Source of the DNA: Streptomyces sp. AC558_RSS880
GTDB lineage: Bacteria > Actinomycetota > Actinomycetes > Streptomycetales > Streptomycetaceae
Assembly (NCBI RefSeq): GCF_019049255.1
Contig: NZ_JAGMUJ010000084.1
Location: forward strand, 1-64,000
Direction: 5' to 3'
Length of the DNA: 64,000 nt
This document shows positions 8,644 to 16,850 of the stretch, in pieces (position 1 is the stretch's first letter; every line of letters starts with the position of its first letter). The notes beneath the pieces are model-generated. The model searched no databases and was not told the origin of the DNA. It worked only from the letters and a program-made list of their open reading frames with translations. The position numbers and the translations under genes were made by a program.

Positions 8644-11412
8644 TTGATCCGTGCCCGGCGAATATGTGTGACCGCCGTGGCGGTGCTGGCCGCCCTAGCG
8701 GGCTCGCCCGGACTGGCACAGGCCGAACAGCCGTACACATCGCTTCCGTCGAGCACGACGGACGACAATCTGCTTCCGCCGGGGTGGCGGATCGACGGGG
8801 AGGGCGGGGCGCGTGAGCTGGTCTGGCGTACGCCAAAGGCCGTGCCCATGGGGGATGCGCGAGTCGAGTTCCGTGCTGGGGACCGGCTGCTCGGGGCGCC
8901 GAAGCCGGCGAGGGACGGGAAGACCTTCCGGCTCGCCCTCGGCGGGACGCCGCCCGAACAGCTGACGGACCTTCACGTGATGGCCGCGGGGCGCCGACTG
9001 GACGCAGCGGCCGACGACACGCACAGGTCCGGCTCGCGCGTGCCACGGATGCCCGCGCAGGCGCCGGCGAGCGGCGTTGATCCGGGCAAACCCGGCTCGT
9101 ACCGCACGGTCACCGGGAAGTACGACCTCGACCCGGTGCGCCTGCCCGGGTTCGGCACCCCGGTGGAGATGACCGCCGAGGTGGTGGCGCCGAAGGGGGC
9201 CACCGGCAGCCGGCCGCTCGCGCTGTTCCTGCACGGCCGCCACGGCACCTGTTACAAGCCGGGCTCCGAGGACGACGTGACCGGCGACTGGCCCTGTGCG
9301 GACGGCTACAAGCCGATCCCGAGCTACCTGGGCTACCTGCGCGACCAGCAACTGCTGGCCTCCCAGGGCTATGTGACGGTCTCGATCTCGGCGAACGGCA
9401 TCAACGCCCAGGACTGGGGGGCCGAGGACGGCGGCGCGCAGGCGCGTTCCACGCTGGTACGGAAGCACCTCGCCCGCTGGGCCGACTGGACCGCCCATCG
9501 CTCCTCCGCCCCGGCCGTCGTACGCGAGGCGGCAAAAGCGGACCTCTCCCGTGTCCTGCTCATCGGCCACTCACGCGGTGGCGAGGGCGTCAACCGGGCC
9601 GCCATGGACAGCCTCTACCCGCCGCCGGCCGCCGAGGACGGCTACCGGGGCCCGGTGCGCTGGAAGGTGCGCGGGACCGTGCTCATCGGGCCGACGATCT
9701 TCGGCCAGAACCCGGTCGCCGATGTGCCGTCCGTGACGCTGCTGCCGGGCTGCGACGGCGACGTGTCGGACCTGCAGGGCGAGAACTTCGTCGACGGGAC
9801 GCGCGGGATCAGCCGGGGCACGGCCCTGCACAGCGCGGTCTACATGGTCGGCGCCAACCACAACTACTTCAACAGCGAGTGGACCCCGGGTGAGGCCGTC
9901 GCACCGGCCGGGGACGACTTCGGGACCGACCCGGAGAAGCCGGACCCGGTGTGCACGCCGGGTGCCGCGACCCGGCTGACCGCCGCCCAGCAGCACAAGG
10001 CGGGCGCCACGTACATCGCCGCCGCGGCCCGGCTCTTCCTCGCCGGGGACGATCGGGTGCGTCCGCTGCTCGACGGTTCCGGCAAGCGGGCCCCGTCCGC
10101 GGACCCGGCCCGGGTGCTGACCCACGCGGTCGGCGGCCGCCGCAGCGGCGGTTTCCTGCCGGACGGCGGGACGAAGGTGACCGGCGCCCGGCTGTGTTCG
10201 GCGATCGACCCCGACCCGGCAGTGGCCTGTCTGGACCCGGAGACCCCCGGATCGTCACCGCACTTCGCGTGGTGGGAGACGGAACAGGAGACAGGCCGCA
10301 GCGCGGTGGACCTGAAGTGGTCCGTGCCGGGCACGGCCGCGCGCATCACTCCGGCCAAGCCGCTCTCCCTCCGCAACTCCCAGAAGCTCGCGCTCCGGGT
10401 CTTCGTACCGCCGAACACGACCGGCACGAAGTTCGACGTGTCCGTCACCGACTCCTCCAACCGTAGGGTGACGCTGGGCTCGGTCCGGGTGGACGGACTC
10501 CCGGGCTCCGCGAGAACCGCCTCGTACTGGGCTCAGGAGCTGCGCGTCCCGCTGTCGGCCGCGACCCGGGCCGGGCTCGATCTCAGGCATGTCAAGTCCC
10601 TCGAGCTGACGCCTCGTTCGCAGTCCGGGCAGGTCTGGCTGATGGACGCCTGGGGTTGGGCGCCCGGCACCTCGGCGGTGAAGGCGGCCGCACTGCCGCG
10701 TGTCGACGTGGGCCGCACGATCGTCAAGGAGGGCGACTCGGGCACGCGCACCTACCAGGTCCCGGTCGAGATCTCCGGGCACGGCAGCGGGCAGGTCCGC
10801 GTGTACGTCCTCGACCCGGACAGCGGCCGGACCGAGAACCGCCTCGTGACCGTGCGGCCCGGCAGCGACGCGATCGACGTGCCGGTCGAGGTGAAGGGCG
10901 ACACGGTCTACGGCGACGACGTGGAGCACGACATCGCCGTCAAGGCCGTCCACAACGCCGTGGTCGGCAAGCACCGGGGTGGGCTCACCGTCGAGGACGA
11001 CGACCCCGAGCCGGTGATCACCCTGTCGCCGGTCGCGGACCGGGTGACCGAGGGGGAGACGCTGACCTGGCGGTTGTCCGTGGATGCGCCCACGGGGGTG
11101 GACATCTGGCAGCCGGTGCGGGTGCTTCCGGTCACCGAGGGCGCCGAGCTGTCCACCAAGGACGTGGACCCGCAGTGGCTCATGGACTGGTCCGGTGACG
11201 TGCCCGATCCCGAGCGGCCGCTGTCCGACGCGAGCCTGTGGGTGTGGCTGAACATCCCGCCCGGGAGCACCGGCGTGGACTTCGTCGTGCCGATCGTGCG
11301 GGACCAGGTGGCCGAGCCGGCCGAGTCGATGCGCCTCGCGCTGACCGACTACGACGCCGAGCCGCTGCCCGACGGGCCGGTGCTGACGGGGACGGTGCTC
11401 GACCATCCGTGA
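8644..11412 (+). CDS. Secreted alpha/beta hydrolase with C-terminal Calx-beta-like repeats
   Basis: I start this 922-residue protein at TTG 8644, seven bases after GAGGAG; the earlier GTG at 8581 has no ribosome site and would put 21 residues before the signal peptide. The signal peptide is RARRICVTAVAVLAALAG ending AQA. An alpha/beta-hydrolase core follows, with ALFLHGRHGTC (oxyanion side) and nucleophile S310 in GHSRGGEG. A jelly-roll-like middle region leads to two Calx-beta-like modules from about residue 680 (VKEGDSGTRTYQVPVEI, then VTEGETLTWRLSVD). Size suggests an extracellular esterase, lipase or peptidase; substrate unknown. Monocistronic, with a terminator hairpin 36 bases downstream. 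Confidence 0.85.
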   Translation: MIRARRICVTAVAVLAALAGSPGLAQAEQPYTSLPSSTTDDNLLPPGWRIDGEGGARELVWRTPKAVPMGDARVEFRAGDRLLGAPKPARDGKTFRLALGGTPPEQLTDLHVMAAGRRLDAAADDTHRSGSRVPRMPAQAPASGVDPGKPGSYRTVTGKYDLDPVRLPGFGTPVEMTAEVVAPKGATGSRPLALFLHGRHGTCYKPGSEDDVTGDWPCADGYKPIPSYLGYLRDQQLLASQGYVTVSISANGINAQDWGAEDGGAQARSTLVRKHLARWADWTAHRSSAPAVVREAAKADLSRVLLIGHSRGGEGVNRAAMDSLYPPPAAEDGYRGPVRWKVRGTVLIGPTIFGQNPVADVPSVTLLPGCDGDVSDLQGENFVDGTRGISRGTALHSAVYMVGANHNYFNSEWTPGEAVAPAGDDFGTDPEKPDPVCTPGAATRLTAAQQHKAGATYIAAAARLFLAGDDRVRPLLDGSGKRAPSADPARVLTHAVGGRRSGGFLPDGGTKVTGARLCSAIDPDPAVACLDPETPGSSPHFAWWETEQETGRSAVDLKWSVPGTAARITPAKPLSLRNSQKLALRVFVPPNTTGTKFDVSVTDSSNRRVTLGSVRVDGLPGSARTASYWAQELRVPLSAATRAGLDLRHVKSLELTPRSQSGQVWLMDAWGWAPGTSAVKAAALPRVDVGRTIVKEGDSGTRTYQVPVEISGHGSGQVRVYVLDPDSGRTENRLVTVRPGSDAIDVPVEVKGDTVYGDDVEHDIAVKAVHNAVVGKHRGGLTVEDDDPEPVITLSPVADRVTEGETLTWRLSVDAPTGVDIWQPVRVLPVTEGAELSTKDVDPQWLMDWSGDVPDPERPLSDASLWVWLNIPPGSTGVDFVVPIVRDQVAEPAESMRLALTDYDAEPLPDGPVLTGTVLDHP

Positions 11413-11447
11413 GCACGATGTACGAGGGATCGTGAGCGCCCTCTTGT

Positions 11448-11474
11448 GCGGGGTCCGGCCTGTCCGGGCCCCGC
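11448..11474 (+). terminator. Hairpin terminator after the secreted hydrolase
   Basis: GCGGGGTCCGG and CCGGGCCCCGC form an 11-bp stem with one mismatch and a five-base loop, 36 bases after the stop codon. No U-tract, which is common in Streptomyces. Confidence 0.6.
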
Positions 11475-11529
11475 GCTTCACAGGGTCACGCGGATCCCGA
11501 CCGTCCCGTCCAATGCCTTTGACACGACC

Positions 11530-11809
11530 TCCTGGTGTCTGTGGCCGCTGGACCTGGCTCGTCATCGCCGCCCACACTCAACTCCGCCTGGCCCGGCCCC
11601 TGGCCGAAGACCTCCGCAGACCCTGGGAGCGGCCTGCACGTCAGGGGCGTCTCACCCCAGCACGGGTCCGCCGAGGATTTCGCCGCCTCCACGGCAAGGT
11701 CCCGCAGCCGGCCAGCGCACCGAAACTCAGCACCGCTGGCCCAGGCCGGCCCATCGGCGTGAAGAACAAGCACCGCGCACGCGAACGCACCGTCGGAGAA
11801 CAGGGCTGA
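11530..11809 (+). mobile_element. C-terminal remnant of a transposase (NF041680/IS701-like)
   Basis: The frame reads WTWLVIAAHTQLRLARPLAE, then LTPARVRRGFRRLHGKV and GRPIGVKNKHRARE before its stop. This matches the C-terminal tail common to a group of Streptomyces transposases (LTPARVRRGF, GPGRPxGxKN). The catalytic region is absent, so it is a 3' fragment. Confidence 0.65.
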
Positions 11810-11859
11810 CCGGACCTCGCGGTAACCGTCACAAGTAGCAGCACTGGATGCACGTCAAG

Positions 11860-12291
11860 CTAAGGGCGAGTAGCTGCAGCAGCGATGCCAGACTCCCGAA
11901 GCGCGCGGGCCAGGCGCTCCACCTCGGGAAGCGTTCCTGAGTAATCACCGTCCAACACACGACGCAGCACAGCCTTGGCGTTCATTAGGTCAACGCCGAG
12001 CTCAGCCCGCAGCACGCGCATGATGGCGGCGGTCTTCGTCGGCGGACTGCTCACCTGCAGCCTCGCGGGTCCATGCTCGGAGAGCATCTGATACCGCCGT
12101 TCGGCCGGCATGTCGCCACCGCACACGGCTACCGAGAATCCACAGGCGGAACAGGATGACTCAACGTCCCATCGCAACCGGCTGTCCACCAGGGCCTGGA
12201 CTCCCCAGCACTCCAACTCCGCACCGCGGTCTTGGCACACAGCGGAATACCTGACGGATTCGAGAACCGCCTGCACCATCCCCACCCTCAA
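11860..12291 (-). CDS. Hypothetical protein with a bL12 C-terminal-like domain
   Basis: The 143-residue product has an N-terminal part with several cysteines (C19, C28, then CSACGFSVAVCGG) and a C-terminal module TKTAAIMRVLRAELGVDLMN followed by AKAVLRRVLDG. That module resembles the alpha/beta C-terminal domain of ribosomal protein bL12, including the basic helix and the LxxAK turn. Stand-alone proteins with such domains occur in Streptomyces, often near toxin-immunity or mobile loci; function is not established. Divergent from a DUF6896-like gene across 115 bases and set in an IS-rich region. I see no membrane or secretion signal. Confidence 0.65.
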   Translation of the reverse strand: MRVGMVQAVLESVRYSAVCQDRGAELECWGVQALVDSRLRWDVESSCSACGFSVAVCGGDMPAERRYQMLSEHGPARLQVSSPPTKTAAIMRVLRAELGVDLMNAKAVLRRVLDGDYSGTLPEVERLARALRESGIAAAATRP

Positions 12292-12313
12292 TGGAGACGA
12301 GGTTATACGACAG

Positions 12314-12335
12314 GCTAACTGATCGTTTCAGAATG
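12314..12335 (+). repeat. 22-bp direct repeat, copy 1 (possible solo IS end)
   Basis: 18 of 22 bases match the sequence at 12800-12821, all four differences being transitions. The second copy overlaps the stop codon of the IS5 transposase, so this may be an orphan IS terminus. Confidence 0.5.
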
Positions 12336-12406
12336 CCGTCCTGCGGAGACGCTGGCGGCTCATGGAGCAATCCTTTCAGTCACGGGTTCAGGGGGGATGA
12401 CGCCGT

Positions 12407-12808
12407 ATGGAACGGGTTGGGGCTGCGCGGGACCTCGTACTCGGTTACGTCGACGCTTTGAACGCGGTTGGCGAGGCCATGAGGGCAGCGATCCCCTCGC
12501 TTGAGCGGCTTGCAGCTGTCCTCGGTCTGGTCCATTCGCGCCGGATCAGCCGGAGTGGGCGCATCGGCACCTACTCCTACACGGTTCATGGCGCAGGCTG
12601 CCGCTTCGTCAGCGACAACGGCACTGAGGTCGATGTCGACTTCGCAGCCGACGGGAGCGAAATCTTCGACCTCTGGCGGCTGCACCGGTACGGGCTGAGC
12701 CTGCCGGAACCTCTTGACGTCACGGATCAGGACCTGCGGACCGCGGTGCGGTCCCTGCAACCGCTTCTGGACGAGGTACGGCCGGGATGGTTCAGCGTAG
12801 CCAGCTGA
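12407..12808 (+). CDS. DUF6896-like hypothetical protein
   Basis: The 133-residue product (RDLVLGYVDALNAVGEAMRA, GTYSYTVHGAGCRFVSDNG, VDVDFAADGSEIFDLWRLHR) resembles the DUF6896 family, small cytosolic proteins often found beside polymorphic toxins and suspected to be immunity proteins. No toxin gene lies next to it here. It is flanked on both sides by copies of a 22-bp repeat that look like IS ends, and a transposase lies immediately downstream on the other strand. The family call is from memory of the motif pattern and moderately sure; the immunity role is inference. Confidence 0.6.
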   Translation: MERVGAARDLVLGYVDALNAVGEAMRAAIPSLERLAAVLGLVHSRRISRSGRIGTYSYTVHGAGCRFVSDNGTEVDVDFAADGSEIFDLWRLHRYGLSLPEPLDVTDQDLRTAVRSLQPLLDEVRPGWFSVAS

Positions 12809-12821
12809 TCGCTTCAGGATG
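12800..12821 (+). repeat. 22-bp direct repeat, copy 2 (candidate left end of IS5 element)
   Basis: This copy overlaps the stop codon of the IS5 transposase (12814-12816) and the end of the DUF6896-like gene. It is the natural position for the element's terminal repeat. Confidence 0.5.
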
Positions 12822-13583
12822 AGGTGCGCAGGCGGCGCAGGCATATGAGGCTGCAGGCCAGTTCGAGCAGGCCTTGGTGGAGATCGGCGCGTCGTTCATA
12901 GCGGGTGCGGAGCCGTTTGAACTGGTGCAGCCAGGCGAAGGCGCGCTCGACGACCCAGCGCACCTTGCCCAGTCCGGAGCCGTGGGCGACGCCGCGTCGG
13001 GCGATCAGGGGTTTGATGCCGCGCTTCCACAGCAGACGGCGGTACTTGTCGAAGTCGTAGCCCCGGTCGGCATACAGGCGCCAGGGCTTGCGGCGGGGAC
13101 GTCCGCGCAGACCCCGGATCGGCGGGACCGCGTCGAGGAGCGGCAGGAGCTGGGTGACGTCGTGCCGGTTGCCGCTGGTCAGGGTGACGGCGAGTGGGGT
13201 TCCGTGGCGGTCGACGATCAGGTGGTGCTTGGAGCCGGGGCAGGCGCGGTCGACGGGTGAGGGGCCGACGTGATCCCTCCTTTGAGAGCCCGGACATGCG
13301 ACCCGTCCACGGAGCAGTCGTCCAGGTCCAGCAGGCCGGCGCGGCGCAGCTCGGTGAGCAGGGCGGCATGCAGGCGCGGCCACACGCCGGCCTCGGTCCG
13401 GTCCCGCAGCCGGCGCCAGGCCGTCACACCCGAGCAGCCCACCGTCTCCGCGGGAACATCACGCCACGCGACACCAGTCCGCAGCACGTACATGACGCCG
13501 GCGAGGCCCGCTCGGTCAGGAACACGCAGCCGTCCGGGATACCGGCGGCGCCTCTCAGGAGCGGGCGGCAGAAGCGGGGCCAG
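12814..13583 (-). mobile_element. IS5-family (IS427-like) element, 5' truncated
   Basis: OrfA (13583 to about 13275) reads APLLPPAPERRRRYPG, TGVAWRDVP and DLDDCSVDGSHVRALKGG; OrfB (about 13275 to 12814) reads GSKHHLIVDRHGTPLAVTLT, ADRGYDFDKYR and GKVRWVVERAFAWLHQFKR. These carry the D...D...E triad of the IS5 DDE domain. The join is a -1 shift in the run AAAGGAGGG near 13275, as in programmed IS427-group frameshifting. OrfA lacks roughly its first ten codons and is fused at about 13585 to Tn3-like sequence, so the element has lost its right end and is probably immobile. Confidence 0.8.
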
Positions 13584-13585
13584 TA

Positions 13586-13777
13586 GTGCGCGAGCTCCAG
13601 GCGGAGGGCCAGACCGTGGACCCGCTCGACCTCGCGCAAGTCTCCCCATACCTGACCGAGCACATCAAGCGGTTCGGCGAGTACTCCACCCACGAGCTCG
13701 GCATCACCCCCGACGCCTACGACACCCGCCTGGACATCGACTTCAGCATGCTCGGCGCCGACGAGACGGCGGCATGA
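13586..13777 (+). mobile_element. C-terminal fragment of a Tn3-family transposase
   Basis: The 63-residue frame (RELQAEGQTVDPLDLAQVSP, TEHIKRFGEYSTHELG) resembles the last segment of actinobacterial Tn3 TnpA proteins, where a short helix precedes LSPYxxEHIxxxGxY. Everything upstream is replaced by the IS5 element. I did not find a 38-bp terminal repeat downstream. Assignment moderate. Confidence 0.5.
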
Positions 13778-13961
13778 CGGTGAAGCCGACAGACAACGGG
13801 CCCAGCCGACCGTACGCCGCCTCGCTGCCCGAGCACTATCCTGCCCTCGCTCGGCATCACCCTCAGTGGGCGCTGCCGGGGAGTTTGCCCGCTGTATGAC
13901 CCGGACGGCCGAAACGATAACGGCAGCGAACAGGACGTCCTTGAGCCCATGGACACAGCGC

Positions 13962-13998
13962 TGGACTCTCCCACCGTGGGAGAGTCCACCATGATGGC
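13962..13998 (+). promoter_or_regulatory. MerR-type promoter with perfect 12-bp dyad
   Basis: TGGACTCTCCCA and TGGGAGAGTCCA (13962-13973, 13977-13988) form a perfect dyad with a 3-base spacer. The GACTCTCCC core matches BmrR/TipA-type operators. Reading TGGACT as -35 and CACCAT (13987-13992) as -10 gives the 19-base spacer typical of MerR promoters and places the transcription start at about the GTG at 13999. Confidence 0.8.
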
Positions 13999-14805
13999 GT
14001 GCAAGACGAACTTCTCACCATCGGGCCCTTCGCCCGCATGTGCCGCCTCAGCGTCAAGCAGCTACGGCACTACGATGAAATAGGGCTATTGACTCCGGTC
14101 CGCGTGGATGCCGGCTCGGGCTACCGCTATTACGCACCCGAACAGGCGCGTGATGCCCTGACCATCGCGCTGCTGCGCGAGATGGATCTTCCCCTGGCTG
14201 TGATCTCCCAGGCACTGGCTGCCGAGCCTGAGCGCAGGGCACAGATCCTGCGCGCTGAGCGGGACCGGCTGGCCGAGCGGATCAGCAGGGACCAGGCCCG
14301 GCTGGAGATGCTGGAGCGGCTAGCGGAGGGCGGTCTGCCCGGCTATGAGGTGACGATAAGCCGGGAGCCGGAGCGACGGCTGGCAGTGGTGCGAGCGGTC
14401 TGCACCCCTGTGGAGATCGGAGACAAGGTCGAGGAATGCGTAGGGCGACTGCTGCCCGTGCTCGGTAAGACGGAAATCGTATGGGAGCCGCCGCTGTGGG
14501 GGCTGTACCCGCTGGATCTGGAAGAGAGGATGGAGATCGCCGTCGGAGTGCAGACCCCGCAGGAGGAAGGCCTGCCCGGCCTGGAATTTGAGGTGCTGCC
14601 CGGCGGGCTCGTTGCCGAGACCATGCACATCGGGCCCTACGCTCAACTGCCCTTGGCCTACAGCGCGCTCTTCGCCACCCTCCACGAGCGCGGCCTGCGC
14701 CCGCAAGCACCCGTACGCGAGGCCTATCTCGTCGGACCGGCAGAGGCACCGCAGGAAGAACTGATGACCCGACTGATCATCCCCGTTCAGGAGAGCATGG
14801 CATGA
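13999..14805 (+). CDS. MerR family regulator with GyrI-like effector domain
   Basis: The 268-residue protein has a MerR winged helix (residues 1-72: LLTIGPFARMCRLSVKQLRH, YDEIGLLTPVRVD, GYRYYAPEQ), a dimerisation coiled coil (about 78-115, ERDRLAERISRDQARLEMLE) and a GyrI-like/BmrR-type ligand domain (about 118-268). BmrR-like activators bind amphipathic cations or drugs and twist a 19-bp-spacer promoter. Start GTG 13999 coincides with the predicted transcript start, so the message is probably leaderless. Its stop overlaps the next gene by four bases (ATGA). It should autoregulate this two-gene operon through the dyad just upstream. Confidence 0.92.
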   Translation: MQDELLTIGPFARMCRLSVKQLRHYDEIGLLTPVRVDAGSGYRYYAPEQARDALTIALLREMDLPLAVISQALAAEPERRAQILRAERDRLAERISRDQARLEMLERLAEGGLPGYEVTISREPERRLAVVRAVCTPVEIGDKVEECVGRLLPVLGKTEIVWEPPLWGLYPLDLEERMEIAVGVQTPQEEGLPGLEFEVLPGGLVAETMHIGPYAQLPLAYSALFATLHERGLRPQAPVREAYLVGPAEAPQEELMTRLIIPVQESMA

Positions 14806-15791
14806 CCACGGTAATAGACATCGATGCCCGCGGCACGCAGCACTGCGAGACGACAGCCCTGGGGGTGCTGCTGCGGCACCAAGGGCTCGATCTGTCCGAG
14901 CCCATGCTCTTCGGCCTCGGCTCCGGTCTGTCCTTCGTCTACTGGGACAGCAAGAACATGGGCTTCCCCTTCCTCGGTGGACGGGTCAAACCTTTCGACC
15001 TCACCAGAAACCTGGCCGACAGACTCAAGCTGGAGCTCCTGGTCCAAGAGACCACATCCCCGCGCAAGGCATGGGACAACGTCTTGGCCTCCGTCGACGC
15101 CGGCCACCCCGTCGGACTCCAGCTCGACAGCTACTACCTGGACTACTTCGGCTCGAAGGTCCACTTCGGCGGCCACGTCGTGGCCATGTACGGCTATGAC
15201 GACCACAAGGCCTACCTGGTGGACACCGACCAGCAAGGCGGAGCGGTATCCACCAGCCTGACCAGCCTCGCCCAGGCCAGGGCCGCACGCGGCCCGATGA
15301 CCGCCAAGCACCGCTCCTTCACACTCACCGGACCGACGAACCTGCCCTCCCCACAGGGCCAGATCATCCCCGCCATCACCGCCTGCGCCGACGCCTTCCT
15401 CCACCCGCCCATCGCCAACCTCGGCCACCGGGGCATTGAGAAGGCCGGCAAGCTGGTACGCACATGGCTCCAGCGCGCCGACGCCCCGCAGCGAGACCTG
15501 CCACAGGCCGCCCTCCTGATGGAGAAGGCCGGCACCGGCGGCGCTCTGTTCCGCAACCTCTACCGTGACTTCCTCGCCGAATGCACCGATCTGCTCGACA
15601 GCAGTCACCTGCGCACCGGCCACACGCTGTACACCGAGGCAGCCGTCCTGTGGACGGAAGTAGCAGCACTGATCAAGAAAGCTGGCGAATCGGGCGAGAC
15701 GCAGCTTCTCATGCAAGCCGGCACGATCCTTGGCGATCTTTCGCGCATAGAACGCGAGGCTATGCAAGCGCTGAGCTCCCTGGAGGCGTGA
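14802..15791 (+). CDS. BtrH-like N-terminal domain / DUF4872 protein
   Basis: The 329-residue cytosolic protein has an N-terminal papain-like fold of the BtrH_N type (TQHCETTALGVLLRHQG, LSEPMLFGLGSG, HFGGHVVAMYGYDDHKAYLV) with a candidate triad C15-H125-D141, then a helical DUF4872-like C-terminal domain (from about residue 180: HRGIEKAGKLVRTWLQRA, TGGALFRNLYRDFLAE). BtrH transfers an acyl group from an acyl-carrier protein to ribostamycin in butirosin synthesis; the broader family is mostly uncharacterised. It is translationally coupled to the MerR activator and nothing else, so it may modify or hydrolyse the molecule sensed by that activator. That role is inference. An IS6 element begins 20 bases after its stop. 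Confidence 0.8.
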   Translation: MTTVIDIDARGTQHCETTALGVLLRHQGLDLSEPMLFGLGSGLSFVYWDSKNMGFPFLGGRVKPFDLTRNLADRLKLELLVQETTSPRKAWDNVLASVDAGHPVGLQLDSYYLDYFGSKVHFGGHVVAMYGYDDHKAYLVDTDQQGGAVSTSLTSLAQARAARGPMTAKHRSFTLTGPTNLPSPQGQIIPAITACADAFLHPPIANLGHRGIEKAGKLVRTWLQRADAPQRDLPQAALLMEKAGTGGALFRNLYRDFLAECTDLLDSSHLRTGHTLYTEAAVLWTEVAALIKKAGESGETQLLMQAGTILGDLSRIEREAMQALSSLEA

Positions 15792-15810
15792 GGCATCAAG
15801 CACGCCCCAG

Positions 15811-16672
15811 GGCGTTGTCATGTTGTTGGGTACGTGATTGCCTGACGGTGTGTCGGGGCGTGACGGCCCCCGGGTACGGTCCTGTGTTCAGGCCGTGGTG
15901 GGCCGGCCGGCGGCGCCGGTGATCTGATCCCAGATGGCGAAGCGGACGGTCATCCCGGCTCGGTAGTGATGTGCGGGCACCAGGTGACGGTGGGACCGGA
16001 AGCGCGGCGAAATGCCGCTGAACGCGGACAGGAACCGCTGCACCCCGCCGACCCAGCGGAAGCCCTTCATCACGCGTTCGCGCCGGCGGGTGGGCTGGTG
16101 GCTGTTCTCCGCCCGATTGTTGAGGTACTTCGACTGCCGGTGCTCGACGGAGGGCATGACCTCGCGGTGGGCGGCGCGGTAGGAGCGCAGCTTGTCGGTG
16201 ACCACCACCCGCGACACCGCACGCGTCTTCTTCATCAGGTGGCGGAAGAACCGCCTGGCGGCGGCCTTGTCCCGCCGGTTCTGCACGAGGATGTCGGGGA
16301 TGTTGCCGCCGACGTCGACGGCTCGCCACGGATACTTCAGCTCGCCGTTGACCTTGATGAACACCTCGTCCAGATCCCATGTGTCCCCGGGCCGGGGCCG
16401 GCGGCTGCGCAGTCCGTTCGCATACGCCTGACCAAACCTGGCGCACCAGCGGCGCACGGTCTCGTACGAGACGATGACGCCGCGCTGGAGCATCAGCTCC
16501 TCCACCTCGCGGAACGACAGCGGAAAGCGGAAGTACAGCCACACGCGGTGGGAGATGACCTCGACCTGGTAGCGAGCCCCTTGTACGACGGCGACGCACT
16601 GTCCACGGACGATCCTTCCCCGCGTGATCAGCCTGAAGACCATCCCACCCGGTCAGCCAACGTGACAGCGCC
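15811..16672 (-). mobile_element. Complete IS6-family insertion sequence
   Basis: Imperfect terminal repeats GGCGTTGTCATGTTG (15811-15825) and, inverted, GGCGCTGTCACGTTG (16672-16658) match at 13 of 15 positions and bound an 862-bp element, normal for IS6. The flanking octamers (CGCCCCAG and GCAGCACC) differ, so no 8-bp target duplication is visible. That fits cointegrate-type transposition and deletion. A partial second copy lies at 63393. Confidence 0.85.
15888..16643 (-). CDS. IS6-family DDE transposase
   Basis: The 251-residue protein is of full IS6 length. It has the short N-terminal helix-turn-helix region (SFREVEELMLQRGVIVSYET), the DDE core with WDLDEVFIKVNG (first Asp), RVVVTDKLRSY (second Asp) and NRAENSHQPTRRRERVMKGF (Glu), and the typical C-terminal GISPRFRSHRHLV tail. 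No frameshift or stop is visible. It appears intact, so the element may still move. Confidence 0.93.
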   Translation of the reverse strand: MVFRLITRGRIVRGQCVAVVQGARYQVEVISHRVWLYFRFPLSFREVEELMLQRGVIVSYETVRRWCARFGQAYANGLRSRRPRPGDTWDLDEVFIKVNGELKYPWRAVDVGGNIPDILVQNRRDKAAARRFFRHLMKKTRAVSRVVVTDKLRSYRAAHREVMPSVEHRQSKYLNNRAENSHQPTRRRERVMKGFRWVGGVQRFLSAFSGISPRFRSHRHLVPAHHYRAGMTVRFAIWDQITGAAGRPTTA

Positions 16673-16850
16673 GCAGCACCTCGCGGCTGGTCACCGCGGA
16701 CCGCCCTTGAGACCGGTCGGCGCGCGCTCAGGTCCCGGCCGGATCGTGAGGGTGTGTGGCGCGATTGCCGCCGTTGACCGCCTTGTCCGTGCCATGCCAC
16801 CTTCGGACGACCCCCGCGCCGGGGGCAGTCATCCACGGGAGGGACACACG

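Noticed and set aside
10255..11577. Reverse open frame of 440 residues within the secreted hydrolase gene
   Set aside because: His/Arg/Gly-rich shadow frame; no domain and no start signals.
13999..15791. BtrH-like gene as part of an aminoglycoside biosynthetic cluster
   Set aside because: No carrier protein, ligase, glycosyltransferase or 2-deoxystreptamine gene is present in the window; the gene pairs only with MerR.
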